From positions 1 to 57,974 of the forward strand of contig JAGAMB010000058.1 in NCBI GenBank assembly GCA_017624895.1: 57,974 bases of DNA, read 5' to 3'. A program made the translations under genes and the position numbers. Positions 1 to 8,831 of the stretch are shown piece by piece; the first letter of the stretch is position 1; every line of letters begins with the position of its first letter. The notes beneath the pieces are model-generated. The model did no database searches and was not told the DNA's origin. It saw nothing but the letters and a program-made list of their open reading frames with translations. The stretch comes from Ruminococcus sp. (GTDB lineage Bacteria > Bacillota > Clostridia > Oscillospirales > Ruminococcaceae).

Positions 1-10
1 GGAGAGTTCC

Positions 11-209
11 AGAGAGGAAAACCGTAGGGGAAAAAGGGAGTGCGGCGAGTCGCCGCTGACATTTTGTTCTAATGTTATATTACTTTAGATACAAGATTTT
101 ATTCTAATGTAAAACTTTGAGTAGGGCAAATTACCGGCGGGGGTACCCCGCACGATTTTTGTTCCAGTTTAATTTTCCCCTCCCTCGTTCCCCGTAGGTT
201 GTCCTCTTT
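11..209. repeat. Imperfect long inverted repeat, upstream of sigma gene
   Basis: The left arm (about 11-45) and right arm (about 175-209) are imperfect inverted copies of each other; both carry an AGAGGA..AACC..GGGGAA..GGGAG core. Inside lie two GC-rich hairpins, GCGGCGA/TCGCCGC at 42-56 and GCGGGG/CCCCGC at 137-151, and a repeated TTCTAATGT motif. No credible coding region occurs in 1-388. The structure resembles a degenerate non-autonomous inverted-repeat element, but no second copy is visible in the window. Confidence 0.4.
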
Positions 210-263
210 GGTGAGAAACTATCCTTTTGTATTTATTATAAATAGAAAAAATAAACTTTAAGA

Positions 264-334
264 TGTTACAAGGTATTAAAAAAATTTTGCAGAATGTGTA
301 ACACTTCGGAAATATCATCGGAGTATATGTTACA
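264..334 (+). promoter_or_regulatory. Three TGTTACA motifs upstream of the sigma operon
   Basis: TGTTACA occurs at 264-270 and 328-334, and its reverse complement TGTAACA at 297-303. The start-to-start spacing is 33 and 31 bp, about three helical turns. They lie 55-125 bp upstream of the sigma-factor ATG, where an autoregulated ECF promoter or a regulator site would be expected. No canonical -35/-10 pair is clear. The role is inferred from position and spacing only. Confidence 0.25.
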
Positions 335-388
335 GAACGCGTTCAATAGAAGTTAGTGCTGAGGTAAGGCACAGAAAGGGGTGGGAAT

Positions 389-964
389 ATGACGGACAAG
401 GAATACAAGGCGTTGAGTGAGAAATCCGAAACTTTAGCGCAGAATAAGCTTTATGAGGAATACATAAATTATGTTTACACAATAGTTTACAATAAGCTGA
501 GAAGTTGTGCCACAAACGAGGATATAGAGGAATGTATTAGTGATGTTTTCCTTGCGGTATTTCTCAATTATCATAACAACCAGGGAGTAGACGGAGATTT
601 AAAGGGCTACATTGGTACAATAGCAAGCAGAAAGGCGATAAACAAGTATCATTTCCTTATTGCAAAGAGTGGAAGAACAGTTTCATCGGAGGATTATTTT
701 GCGGATATTGCCGACAGCAAGAGAATTGAGGAAGAAGCAGAAAAGGCGGAGTTGAGGGATATAATGATAAGACTCATAGAAAGCCTGGGGGATCCCGACT
801 CCACAATAGTTTTGCAGAAATTCTATTTCAATCGAAGCTCAAAGGAAATAGCGAAAAAGCTTTCAATGACCTCGGGAGCAGTGAGAGTGCGGTGCAGCAG
901 AGCATTAAGCCGACTTGAAAAGCTCCTTGCAAATGAAGGTATAACCTTAAAGGAGGGATTTTAA
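389..964 (+). CDS. ECF-type RNA polymerase sigma factor
   Basis: A 191-residue sigma-70 family protein of the small, two-domain ECF type. Residues about 20-85 match region 2 (core binding and -10 recognition; YEEYINYVYTIVYNKLR..DIEECISDVF). Residues about 130-183 match region 4, with a helix-turn-helix (SSKEIAKKLSMTSGAVRVRCSRALSRL) for -35 recognition. A GAAAGGGG ribosome site precedes the ATG. The stop codon overlaps the start of the next gene (TAATG), so the two are translationally coupled, as is usual for an ECF sigma factor and its membrane regulator. It presumably directs RNA polymerase to a small regulon, possibly including its own promoter. The ECF group cannot be assigned from sequence alone. 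Confidence 0.88.
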   Translation: MTDKEYKALSEKSETLAQNKLYEEYINYVYTIVYNKLRSCATNEDIEECISDVFLAVFLNYHNNQGVDGDLKGYIGTIASRKAINKYHFLIAKSGRTVSSEDYFADIADSKRIEEEAEKAELRDIMIRLIESLGDPDSTIVLQKFYFNRSSKEIAKKLSMTSGAVRVRCSRALSRLEKLLANEGITLKEGF

Positions 965-3456
965 TGAAAGAGAAAAAGACCATAGGTTTTGATATACTTG
1001 ACAACGCAGGGCTTGACAAAATTGACAGAATCGGGACGGATATGGATATGCTTGACGAAAAGACAAAAAAGAGGATTTTAGAAATGACAAGAAAAAGATT
1101 TAATGACGCAATAGAAAGCGGAAATACAGGGATTTATAATAAAGATATGAACGAGAGTGCAGAAGTTGTTGAAAACGTAGAGGTTTACAACAGAAGCAAA
1201 ATCAGAAAGATTATGACAGGGATTGTAAATAGTGCCGCAGTTGTGGGAATTGCAGCAGCATCGGTATTCCTTGTGAAGAATTTAAGCAGAGATAACAAGC
1301 CTGTTGAGCCTGACCTGCCGGCTGTAAGCAGTACTGAACCCGCAAATCAGACACAGGAAGAAAAAGCACGTAATCAGCGAATTGAAGAATATATCGAGGA
1401 TTTGTGTTATAATTATGGAACATCAGACGAAGATCTGTTTTATGAGTCAATAAAAATAGATTACGCTTACGTTGATATTAACGGCGATTCAGTATCAGAG
1501 CTTCTTATCCGTTATGATAACATAGACGCTTTTACGCCATATAATGGTGCAGAGATAAACTATTTTGACGGCACAAAATATGTACCTGTTCAGAGTGTTT
1601 ATCACACATACAAATTTGATTTGGAGAATCATAAGGTATATCAGTATTCCGAAATTCATGAGGGTATTTCGCTTACTTCATTTACTTGTAAAAACAGCGA
1701 GTTTTTCGATTTGAATGAAATTCACGAATCACAAGATCATTATCATTATGATATAGAAACTAACTACACACATAATGATGAAGAATGTACAAAGGAAGAA
1801 TTTGAAAGTGCTATTTCTGAATATGAAAACTGTGTCGGTGCAGAGCTGAATTTTATCCCCTACACTGTAAAGAGAGAATCAGCAGAGAAAACAGCACGCA
1901 ATCAGCGAATTGAAGAATACATTGACGAATTATATAATCAGTATAACGTGACAGACGAGGAGCAGTTTTATAACTGCTTGGAAATAAAATACGCTTATCT
2001 TGATATTAACAATGATTCAGTATCGGAATTACTTATTTCTTATGATTTTATTGAAGCAGCAGCCGACGCTGCAGGTATAGGTTTAAACTATTTTGACGGT
2101 TCAAAATATATACCTATGGAAACGATGGCAAACGGTGATGACATGAAGTTTGATTTACAAAATCGTAGGTTATATGATTTAGTTGAAGGTCACGAAAACG
2201 GTTATTCGCTTTTTATAAAAACATGGGAAAATGTTGAGATTTCACATGAATCAGATTTCTTCATATTACGGGATTTCTATTACTCAGGAATAGACCCATT
2301 TATAGGTGGCACAGGTGAACACGTTTATCTGCGTGATAACGAACCCTGCACAAAGGAAGAATACGAAAAGGCAATGGCAGAATATGAAAATTGCGATAGT
2401 GCAGAGCTGAATTTTATTCCTTACAATGTTAAAAAAACTGTCAGCAGTGCAGTACCGACACAAGCAGATGATACAAATAACGAAGAAACAATACAGACAA
2501 CTATTGACGCAACAAATAAACCCACACAGGAAGTTCTTGACGAAGCAAGAAATGCGGCACTTAAAGCAAGATTTGATAAACATGATAAAAGTAACTTTGT
2601 AAGTATGTCTTACGCTTATTACGACATAAACGATGATTCTGTTCCTGAGCTGCTTGTCTCCAATGAATATAATATAAATTGGGAAATGGAAATATATAAA
2701 TTCAACGGTGCAGAATTCGAATTTAAAACAGCTGTCGGTTACGGTACACATATTAAATTCTGTACATCAGAAAAGCTTGTAGAAGGTTGTGAAAAAAATC
2801 CTTCAATGGTTTATAATATAACCAGATACGATGATGAACTCAATTTCAGTACAGTTGATAGAGTAATTGCCGGTTATAATTATGACGAGAATGGTAATAT
2901 GTATGATGAATACAGATTCAATGATCAGATAATTACTGAAGAAGAATTTAATTCACATATGCACGAGTGTGGTAATTGTGAAATTCTTTCCAATGATGTT
3001 GAATTTTTACTTTATGATACAAATGATCCAAACTATAATGAAAAATTAGCGAGAGAGCAGCTTATTGGTGACTATGACTTAAAGGGTGTATATGGAAGTT
3101 TGCGTTATGCCTATACTGATTTGAACTCTGACGGAAAATCAGAATTGATTATTTCGGGTAATGACATTGATTCAGGAAAAGAAAGCGTTGATATATACCG
3201 TTTGGAGAATGGTAACTATGTTTATTTGACAGGTGAAACTTATCCTTCATATAAAATAGATCTGGAAAATAAGAGAATTTATTTTGTTGAAGATTATCGT
3301 GGAACAGTAGGTTTTATGTATTGTTATACATGGGATGAAAATTGCAATATGGAATTTTTGAAACAAGCTTACGCCGGCGACGAAGGCTTTGACGAGCTTC
3401 TTGCAGAATATGAAGCTTGTGAGGGCGTTGATCTTGAATACATCCCATGCTGGTAA
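964..3456 (+). CDS. Membrane-anchored putative anti-sigma/sensor protein with four extracytoplasmic repeats
   Basis: An 830-residue protein coupled to the sigma-factor gene by a 1-nt overlap. Residues 1-82 are cytoplasmic and charged (LDEKTKKRILEMTRKRF near 31-47) and could bind the sigma factor. One hydrophobic segment (about 84-105) crosses the membrane. The rest is an external, acidic, Thr/Ser/Asn-rich region with four repeats, each having a helical lead-in (ARNQRIEEYI in repeats 1 and 2) followed by a YAY-D-INxDSxxELL motif (for example at 167-182). This motif resembles the Asp/Asn-rich loops of FG-GAP/VCBS-like or calcium-binding repeats. The first two repeats end in a conserved EYENC..AELNFIPY block; later repeats have diverged. 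The sensor and anti-sigma role is inferred from operon position and topology; no known anti-sigma domain is obvious. Confidence 0.6.
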   Translation: MKEKKTIGFDILDNAGLDKIDRIGTDMDMLDEKTKKRILEMTRKRFNDAIESGNTGIYNKDMNESAEVVENVEVYNRSKIRKIMTGIVNSAAVVGIAAASVFLVKNLSRDNKPVEPDLPAVSSTEPANQTQEEKARNQRIEEYIEDLCYNYGTSDEDLFYESIKIDYAYVDINGDSVSELLIRYDNIDAFTPYNGAEINYFDGTKYVPVQSVYHTYKFDLENHKVYQYSEIHEGISLTSFTCKNSEFFDLNEIHESQDHYHYDIETNYTHNDEECTKEEFESAISEYENCVGAELNFIPYTVKRESAEKTARNQRIEEYIDELYNQYNVTDEEQFYNCLEIKYAYLDINNDSVSELLISYDFIEAAADAAGIGLNYFDGSKYIPMETMANGDDMKFDLQNRRLYDLVEGHENGYSLFIKTWENVEISHESDFFILRDFYYSGIDPFIGGTGEHVYLRDNEPCTKEEYEKAMAEYENCDSAELNFIPYNVKKTVSSAVPTQADDTNNEETIQTTIDATNKPTQEVLDEARNAALKARFDKHDKSNFVSMSYAYYDINDDSVPELLVSNEYNINWEMEIYKFNGAEFEFKTAVGYGTHIKFCTSEKLVEGCEKNPSMVYNITRYDDELNFSTVDRVIAGYNYDENGNMYDEYRFNDQIITEEEFNSHMHECGNCEILSNDVEFLLYDTNDPNYNEKLAREQLIGDYDLKGVYGSLRYAYTDLNSDGKSELIISGNDIDSGKESVDIYRLENGNYVYLTGETYPSYKIDLENKRIYFVEDYRGTVGFMYCYTWDENCNMEFLKQAYAGDEGFDELLAEYEACEGVDLEYIPCW

Positions 3457-3461
3457 AACAA

Positions 3462-3492
3462 AAAGGGTACCGAAACAAATTCGGTACCCTTT
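3462..3492. terminator. Bidirectional intrinsic terminator
   Basis: A perfect 13-bp stem, AAAGGGTACCGAA (3462-3474) and TTCGGTACCCTTT (3480-3492), encloses a 5-nt loop ACAAA. It lies between the convergent 830-residue membrane protein gene and ftsH. The A/T-rich stem ends supply a U-tract on either strand. Confidence 0.85.
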
Positions 3493-3495
3493 AAA

Positions 3496-5421
3496 TTATT
3501 CTTCGGAATTGTCCGTTTTTCCGCTGTTTTCAGCAGTTTCAGTTTCAGTCTTAACGGGTTCGGATTCAACCACAGGCTCATCAGCCTCGATGTTTTCACC
3601 GCGCATAAGACGTTCAAACTTGTCGTTGTCGATTTTTTCGTATTTCAGCAGATATTCTGCAAGCAGGTGCATTTTTTCAGCGTTTGCTGTGAGAATATCA
3701 CGGCAGTCAGCATAAGCTTTTTCAATAATTGCTCTTACTTCGTCATCAATCTGTGCAGCTACGGATTCGCTGTAATTGCGTGTATGACCGTAGTCCTTGC
3801 CGAGGAATACTTCGTCGTTGTCCGAGCCATAAACAACAGTTCCCAACTTTTCGGAGAAACCATATTTTGTAACCATATTTCTTGCGGTATTTGTAGCACG
3901 TTCAATATCATTTGAAGCTCCTGTACAAATATCATCAAGGAAGATTTCTTCAGCAACTCTGCCGCCAAGAAGCATTACAATATGCTCGCGCATCTGTGTG
4001 CGTGAAACGTGCATATCATTTGTCTCAGGACGGGTAACAGTAAGACCTGCTGCCATACCACGCTGAATAATTGTTACCTGATGAACCTTATCCTGAGTGG
4101 GGAGGTTGTATGCTGCAATAGCGTGACCAGCTTCGTGATAAGCTGTAACCTTTTTGTCCTTTTCCGTGACAATTCGTGATTTCTTTTCAGGGCCTGCAAT
4201 GACCTTCATTGTGGCTTCCTCAATATCCTTTTCAGTAATGGATTTTCTGTCCGCACGGGCAGCAAGGAGAGCAGCCTCATTAAGAAGATTTTCAAGGTCA
4301 GCACCTGTGAAGCCCTGTGTCGTCTGAGCAATAACTTTAAGATCAACATCGGAGGCAAGTGGTTTGTTTTGTGAGTGAACCTTCAATATCTCCTCACGTC
4401 CCTTGATATCGGGATAGCCAACAACTATCTGTCTGTCAAAGCGTCCGGGACGAAGAAGTGCGGGGTCGAGAATATCGCGGCGGTTTGTAGCCGCAATTAC
4501 GATAACGCTTTCACTTCCTGTAAAGCCGTCCATTTCAACGAGAAGCTGATTGAGCGTCTGCTCACGTTCATCGTGACCACCGCCAAGACCGGCGCCTCTG
4601 TGACGTCCCACAGCGTCGATTTCGTCGATGAATATAATCGAGGGAGCGTGTTTTTTTGCCTGTTCAAAGAGATCGCGTACTCGTGAAGCACCGACGCCTA
4701 CGAACATTTCCACAAAATCTGAGCCTGAAATCGGGAAGAAAGGTACGTTTGCCTCACCTGCAACAGCTCTTGCAAGGAGTGTTTTACCTGTACCGGGGGG
4801 GCCTAAAAGAAGTACACCCTTTGGTATTTTAGCGCCGATATCATTATATTTTTTAGGATTTTTCATAAAATCCACAATTTCCTGAAGCTCCTGCTTTTCC
4901 TCATCAGCACCTGCAACATCCTTGAATGTTGCCTTTCGTGCATCAGCCTGATTTTTCAGATTTGCCTTGCCGAAAGAGTTATATTTACCGCCGCCGCCAC
5001 TCTGACGTATCATAAATATAAACAGCAGAACAGCAATTCCAATAGTTATGAGAATTGGTATAAGCATCATCAGCCATGTATTGTCCGTAGGTCTGATATA
5101 GTTCTGGATTAATGGCTCGTCAGGATACTTCTTGTTGTACTCAACGCGGTAGTTTTCGGTATCATCAAGGAAAATATTTACATATGGCACAGTATACTTT
5201 TGCTTTTTCTCCTCGCCGCGAAGCTGATAAGTCAACTCGCCTGTGCCAAGGTCAAGTTCATAATACGATACCTTGTATTCATCAAAGTAGGTAATAACGT
5301 TTGTGTATTCTGTTTTCGCTCCCATTTCTGAAAGCCTTGATATTACAAAGTAAACGCAGAATATCGAAATCAGAATAACAAGAAAATAGGTAAAAACGCC
5401 TCTGTTCTTTTTCGGTGTCAA
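3496..5421 (-). CDS. ftsH: ATP-dependent zinc metalloprotease FtsH
   Basis: A membrane-bound AAA+ protease that extracts and degrades misfolded or regulatory membrane and cytosolic proteins. Two membrane segments (about 13-31 and 119-141, counted from the upstream GTG) flank an extracytoplasmic domain. The AAA module follows, with Walker A GPPGTGKT (about 210-217), Walker B IIFIDEID, and the second region of homology ending RPGRFD. The M41 protease domain has the zinc motif HEAGH (about 432-436). The acidic C-terminal tail is typical. The start was set at TTG 5421 because AGGAG (5430-5434) lies 8 nt upstream; GTG at 5430 would overlap that ribosome site. It follows tilS by a few bases. In many Firmicutes hpt lies between tilS and ftsH; here it is absent. 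Confidence 0.96.
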   Translation of the reverse strand: MTPKKNRGVFTYFLVILISIFCVYFVISRLSEMGAKTEYTNVITYFDEYKVSYYELDLGTGELTYQLRGEEKKQKYTVPYVNIFLDDTENYRVEYNKKYPDEPLIQNYIRPTDNTWLMMLIPILITIGIAVLLFIFMIRQSGGGGKYNSFGKANLKNQADARKATFKDVAGADEEKQELQEIVDFMKNPKKYNDIGAKIPKGVLLLGPPGTGKTLLARAVAGEANVPFFPISGSDFVEMFVGVGASRVRDLFEQAKKHAPSIIFIDEIDAVGRHRGAGLGGGHDEREQTLNQLLVEMDGFTGSESVIVIAATNRRDILDPALLRPGRFDRQIVVGYPDIKGREEILKVHSQNKPLASDVDLKVIAQTTQGFTGADLENLLNEAALLAARADRKSITEKDIEEATMKVIAGPEKKSRIVTEKDKKVTAYHEAGHAIAAYNLPTQDKVHQVTIIQRGMAAGLTVTRPETNDMHVSRTQMREHIVMLLGGRVAEEIFLDDICTGASNDIERATNTARNMVTKYGFSEKLGTVVYGSDNDEVFLGKDYGHTRNYSESVAAQIDDEVRAIIEKAYADCRDILTANAEKMHLLAEYLLKYEKIDNDKFERLMRGENIEADEPVVESEPVKTETETAENSGKTDNSEE

Positions 5422-5432
5422 ATTACACACTC

Positions 5433-6779
5433 CTATCTTTCCCGAATTACAGTAATTTTCAGTAGTCTTGATGTATTGTCATCAGGGGCAGCTCTGTCGG
5501 CAATGCCGATTTTCTCGGCGAATATCGTACCTTCCTCGTCCTCGATGAAGTGCAGGCTGTTTCTCTGTGATACGGGAATTGTTTCGTTTATTAATTTTTT
5601 TACAGAGGAGGTGAAGCACCGTCCTCTTAATTTCAGCTTATCGCCGAACTTTCTGTTCCTGACAACAGCTGCTCCTTTTATTTTATCATAATCGAGGAGG
5701 TAAAATGTTGAATTTTTGTGAACACAGTTAATTTTCTTCAAATTTTCACAATTGACAAGCTCACAAACAAGAACAGCGTCAGGAAAAATTCTGTTTTCTC
5801 CGATTTCAAGAGCTTTTGAAATTATTTCTGCTTCTTTTGACGACAGGATTTTTTCAAGCTTCATTGAATTACCATTCGAAACAAGGTATATATTTCCCGA
5901 TATGTTGATTTTTCCGCCGTTTACCGTTATTTCATCGCAGTCTGTCAATCGTTTGTTTGAAAATGGTAGGGAGTTATCAGAAAGATATTTTGCTATACAC
6001 CGTCTGCGTATAACCTGATCATATTTGCCAAGTCCTGTGAACTTACCGTCCTTGAAGCAATTTTCGTAAGCCGATTTCACAGCTTCCTCTAAAAATCTGT
6101 TTTCGCTTTGCAGAACCTCCGCAGTACGGGCATTTGTTCTGATCAATGAGCCGTTAAGCTCCTTCATTAGCGGAATAATGTTGTGGCGGATTTTATTTCT
6201 TGTATAGTCGTCAGTAAGATTAGAGCTGTCAGTTACAAAGTCTTGGCTGTTTTTTTGCAGGTATTCCTCAATTTCCTGCCTTGAAACGGCTATAAGCGGG
6301 CGGATTATATTATCCCTGACGGGGGGAATACCTGATATTCCCTTTAAGCCTGTTCCGCGTATAATGTTGAGGAGCATTGTTTCAAGGTTGTCATCTGCAT
6401 TATGAGCCGTTGCAAGTTTTTTCCCCGATGTATGGCTGCGGAAGATACCGTATCTTAGCTCTCGTGCAGCTTCTTCGCAGGAGAGATGGCTTTCTTGGGA
6501 ATATTCCTTTACATTGCAGGAAACGGCAGTAAAAGGGATGTTGAGCTTTTGACACAGATCGCGGCAGAACTGTTCATCATGGTCGCTTTCCACACCTCGC
6601 AGGCAATGGTTTATATGAATTGCCTCAATTGTGAAATCCAGCTCTGCGGAAAGCTCTCTCAGCGTAAGAAGAAGGCATACGCTGTCTGCTCCTCCAGAAA
6701 GACCGCAGACGATAGTATCACCTGCATTTATCATATTGTATTTTTCCGCAGTATTGCGTATTTTTTTCAGCATTGTCAT
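5433..6779 (-). CDS. tilS: tRNA(Ile)-lysidine synthase
   Basis: Ligates lysine to C34 of tRNA-Ile(CAU), changing its decoding from AUG to AUA and making it an isoleucine acceptor; this is an essential cytoplasmic step. The N-terminal PP-loop ATPase motif SGGADS is at 28-33, followed by the TilS family signatures HNADDNLETMLLNIIRGTG and TRNKIRHNIIP. The C-terminal TilS domain is present (KLINETIPVSQRNSLHF near the end). At 448 residues it is full length. Its ATG overlaps the dnaB stop by one base (TAATG), so rplI-dnaB-tilS-ftsH form one tightly packed minus-strand operon. Confidence 0.95.
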   Translation of the reverse strand: MTMLKKIRNTAEKYNMINAGDTIVCGLSGGADSVCLLLTLRELSAELDFTIEAIHINHCLRGVESDHDEQFCRDLCQKLNIPFTAVSCNVKEYSQESHLSCEEAARELRYGIFRSHTSGKKLATAHNADDNLETMLLNIIRGTGLKGISGIPPVRDNIIRPLIAVSRQEIEEYLQKNSQDFVTDSSNLTDDYTRNKIRHNIIPLMKELNGSLIRTNARTAEVLQSENRFLEEAVKSAYENCFKDGKFTGLGKYDQVIRRRCIAKYLSDNSLPFSNKRLTDCDEITVNGGKINISGNIYLVSNGNSMKLEKILSSKEAEIISKALEIGENRIFPDAVLVCELVNCENLKKINCVHKNSTFYLLDYDKIKGAAVVRNRKFGDKLKLRGRCFTSSVKKLINETIPVSQRNSLHFIEDEEGTIFAEKIGIADRAAPDDNTSRLLKITVIRER

Positions 6780-8128
6780 TAACCCTCAGGCGGCTGATTA
6801 TACTCAGGATTTGAGAAGCGTGTAAACTGACCGTTCCATATCAGTTCCACGGTACCCGTTTCACCGTGACGGTTTTTAGCAACGATACACTCGGAAATAT
6901 TCTGTTTTGTGCTTTCCTTGTTATAGTATGCGTCACGGTAGAGGAAAAGTATGATGTCAGCGTCCTGCTCAATAGAACCTGATTCACGGAGGTCTGACAT
7001 CATAGGTCTTTTATCGGTACGGCTTTCAACAGCACGGGAAAGCTGTGAAAGAAGTACAACAGGAACATTCAGCTCCTTTGCCATAACTTTCAGTTGTCGT
7101 GTAATTTCGGATATTACAGTAACACGGTTGTCTGAGCGCGATGTTGAGCCCATAAGCTGGAGGTAGTCAATCACAACAAGTCCCAGATTTTTTACACGGC
7201 GGAGCTTTGCTTTCATCTGTTGAACGGTCATACTTGCAGTATCGTCAATATACATTGGCAGAGTGCCGAGATAAGCCGCGCTTGTGGCAAGGCGCACCCA
7301 TTCCTCTGTTTTAATGCGTCCGTTACGGAGATTTCCTGATTCAACAAGTGCTTCTGTGGAGAGAAGTCGCGTAGCAAGCTGCTCCTTTGACATTTCCAGA
7401 TTGAATATAACAACGTCCTTGTCATTGCGGCGAGCCACATTTGTGGCTATATTCATTGCAAATGAGGTTTTACCCATAGCAGGACGGGCGGCAATGATAA
7501 TAAGGTCGGATTTATTAAGTCCCGATGTTATGGTGTCAAGGAGGGTAAATCCTGTCTTTGCACCGATGTATTTTTCTTTGTCCTCGCCGGTAATTTTTCC
7601 AAGTCTGTCATATGCTTCGATAACCGCATCGTGGAGGGAGGAAAGTCCGCTGACATTTCTGCCCTGACGTATATCATAGATTTTCTGTTCAGCAGAGTCA
7701 AGGAGAAGCTGTGCGTCAGTTTCACCCGACTGGATATCCTCAAGAATACCCCTTGCGGCAAAGCCGAGGCTTCGTATGAAATACTTATCAGCAACAATTT
7801 TGCAGTAGCTTTCGATATTTTCCGTAGTGGGGAGAGTATTGGCGATTTCCATAAGGTAACGCTTGCCCTCGGTGGGAGTTTCAAATATTCCCAGTTTTTC
7901 CACTTCATTGAGAACAGTTACAGGATCAATGGGAGATCCTCCGGTAAACATACGGTAGATTATGCCGAATATCTTCTTGTGGCTTTCGCTGTAGAAGTAT
8001 TCAGGCTTGATTTTTTCTATAACAGCAGGCATAACGGAGGGATCGGATAGAACCGCACCGATAACCGACTGCTCCGCTTCGATGCTGTGCGGAAATTCAG
8101 CGGCAGAGAATAAGCTGTTAGCGTCCAT
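6779..8128 (-). CDS. dnaB: Replicative DNA helicase
   Basis: The hexameric 5'-3' helicase that unwinds the replication fork (called DnaC in Bacillus subtilis). The N-terminal primase-interaction domain (about 14-115; PHSIEAEQSVIGAVL) is followed by the RecA-like core with Walker A ARPAMGKTS (about 213-221), Walker B LVVIDYLQLM, and the family motif SQLSRAVESR. At 449 residues it is standard length with no intein. The start overlaps the rplI stop (TGATG). The rplI-dnaB pairing is widely conserved in Firmicutes. Confidence 0.97.
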   Translation of the reverse strand: MDANSLFSAAEFPHSIEAEQSVIGAVLSDPSVMPAVIEKIKPEYFYSESHKKIFGIIYRMFTGGSPIDPVTVLNEVEKLGIFETPTEGKRYLMEIANTLPTTENIESYCKIVADKYFIRSLGFAARGILEDIQSGETDAQLLLDSAEQKIYDIRQGRNVSGLSSLHDAVIEAYDRLGKITGEDKEKYIGAKTGFTLLDTITSGLNKSDLIIIAARPAMGKTSFAMNIATNVARRNDKDVVIFNLEMSKEQLATRLLSTEALVESGNLRNGRIKTEEWVRLATSAAYLGTLPMYIDDTASMTVQQMKAKLRRVKNLGLVVIDYLQLMGSTSRSDNRVTVISEITRQLKVMAKELNVPVVLLSQLSRAVESRTDKRPMMSDLRESGSIEQDADIILFLYRDAYYNKESTKQNISECIVAKNRHGETGTVELIWNGQFTRFSNPEYNQPPEG

Positions 8129-8574
8129 CAGCCTTCGATTACCTCAACATCAACTTTTTCAGAAACTCCTGTGTAAAGCTTGATAACAGCGGAGTATGTT
8201 CCGAAATTCTTGATATCTGTGCTGAGAGATATTTTCTTCTTGTCTACCTTAACGCCAAGCTGAGCGTCAAGAGCATCGGCAACATGAGCAGCAGTAACAG
8301 AGCCGAAAAGACGGTCGTTTGAGCCTGCCTTTGCCTTGATAATGAGCTTTTTATCCTTGATTTTTGCAGCTGCTTCCTCGGCAGCCTTTTTCTCTGTATC
8401 AATCTTGAACTGTGCAGAGGATTTCTGACCGGCAAGCTTGCTGAGATTTTCCGGAGTTGCCTCAACAGCAAGTCCCTTTGGAAGAAGCATATTTCTTGCG
8501 TAGCCGTCAGCTACATTCTTTACCTCGCCCTTTTTTCCTGAGCCTTTAACGTCCTGTAAGTAGATAACTTTCAT
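8128..8574 (-). CDS. rplI: 50S ribosomal protein L9
   Basis: A 148-residue L9 protein that binds 23S rRNA near the L1 stalk and helps restrain frame slippage. The N-terminal rRNA-binding domain ([30 protein letters not shown]) is followed by the long connecting helix rich in Ala/Lys/Glu (about 40-75) and the C-terminal globular domain. The ATG is preceded by AAAGGAAAAATT. It heads the rplI-dnaB-tilS-ftsH string. About 257 nt separate it from gdpP upstream, and this gap holds a strong hairpin. Confidence 0.97.
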   Translation of the reverse strand: MKVIYLQDVKGSGKKGEVKNVADGYARNMLLPKGLAVEATPENLSKLAGQKSSAQFKIDTEKKAAEEAAAKIKDKKLIIKAKAGSNDRLFGSVTAAHVADALDAQLGVKVDKKKISLSTDIKNFGTYSAVIKLYTGVSEKVDVEVIEG

Positions 8575-8699
8575 ATTTAATTTTTCCTTTCATATTCAAT
8601 TAGGCGTGTTGGCACTAAAGCTACTCGCCCGTATTTTCGCAGATTTTACTGATAACTGCATAAATATAGCAAACGACAAAATCTTTTTGCGATTGCTAT

Positions 8700-8747
8700 T
8701 TGCCGATCCGCACAGAGCAAACTTTAGTTTGCGGATGTGCGAGGCAA
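8700..8747. repeat. Compound hairpin in the gdpP-rplI intergenic region
   Basis: In the 257-bp gap between gdpP and rplI, nested complementary segments pair as TTGCC/GGCAA (8700-8704/8743-8747), CGCACA/TGTGCG (8709-8714/8736-8741) and GCAAAC/GTTTGC (8717-8722/8727-8732) around a TTTA loop. The CCGCACAGAGC block resembles the arm of the family C elements described elsewhere here. No U-tract follows on the minus strand, so this is more likely a repeat or leader structure than a terminator. The rest of the gap (8575-8831) shows no gene. Confidence 0.5.
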
Positions 8748-8831
8748 TTTAAATTATAATATTTGATGTGTAACATCATAATTGCATATTCTTGCCGTAA
8801 ATCAAGCTGAAATTTGTACAGCAAAAATATC

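Noticed and set aside
2284..2751. Long open frame on the minus strand inside the 830-residue membrane protein gene
   Set aside because: It is a shadow of the repeat-coding plus-strand gene; it is Cys/Phe/Ile-rich, has no ribosome site and matches no family.
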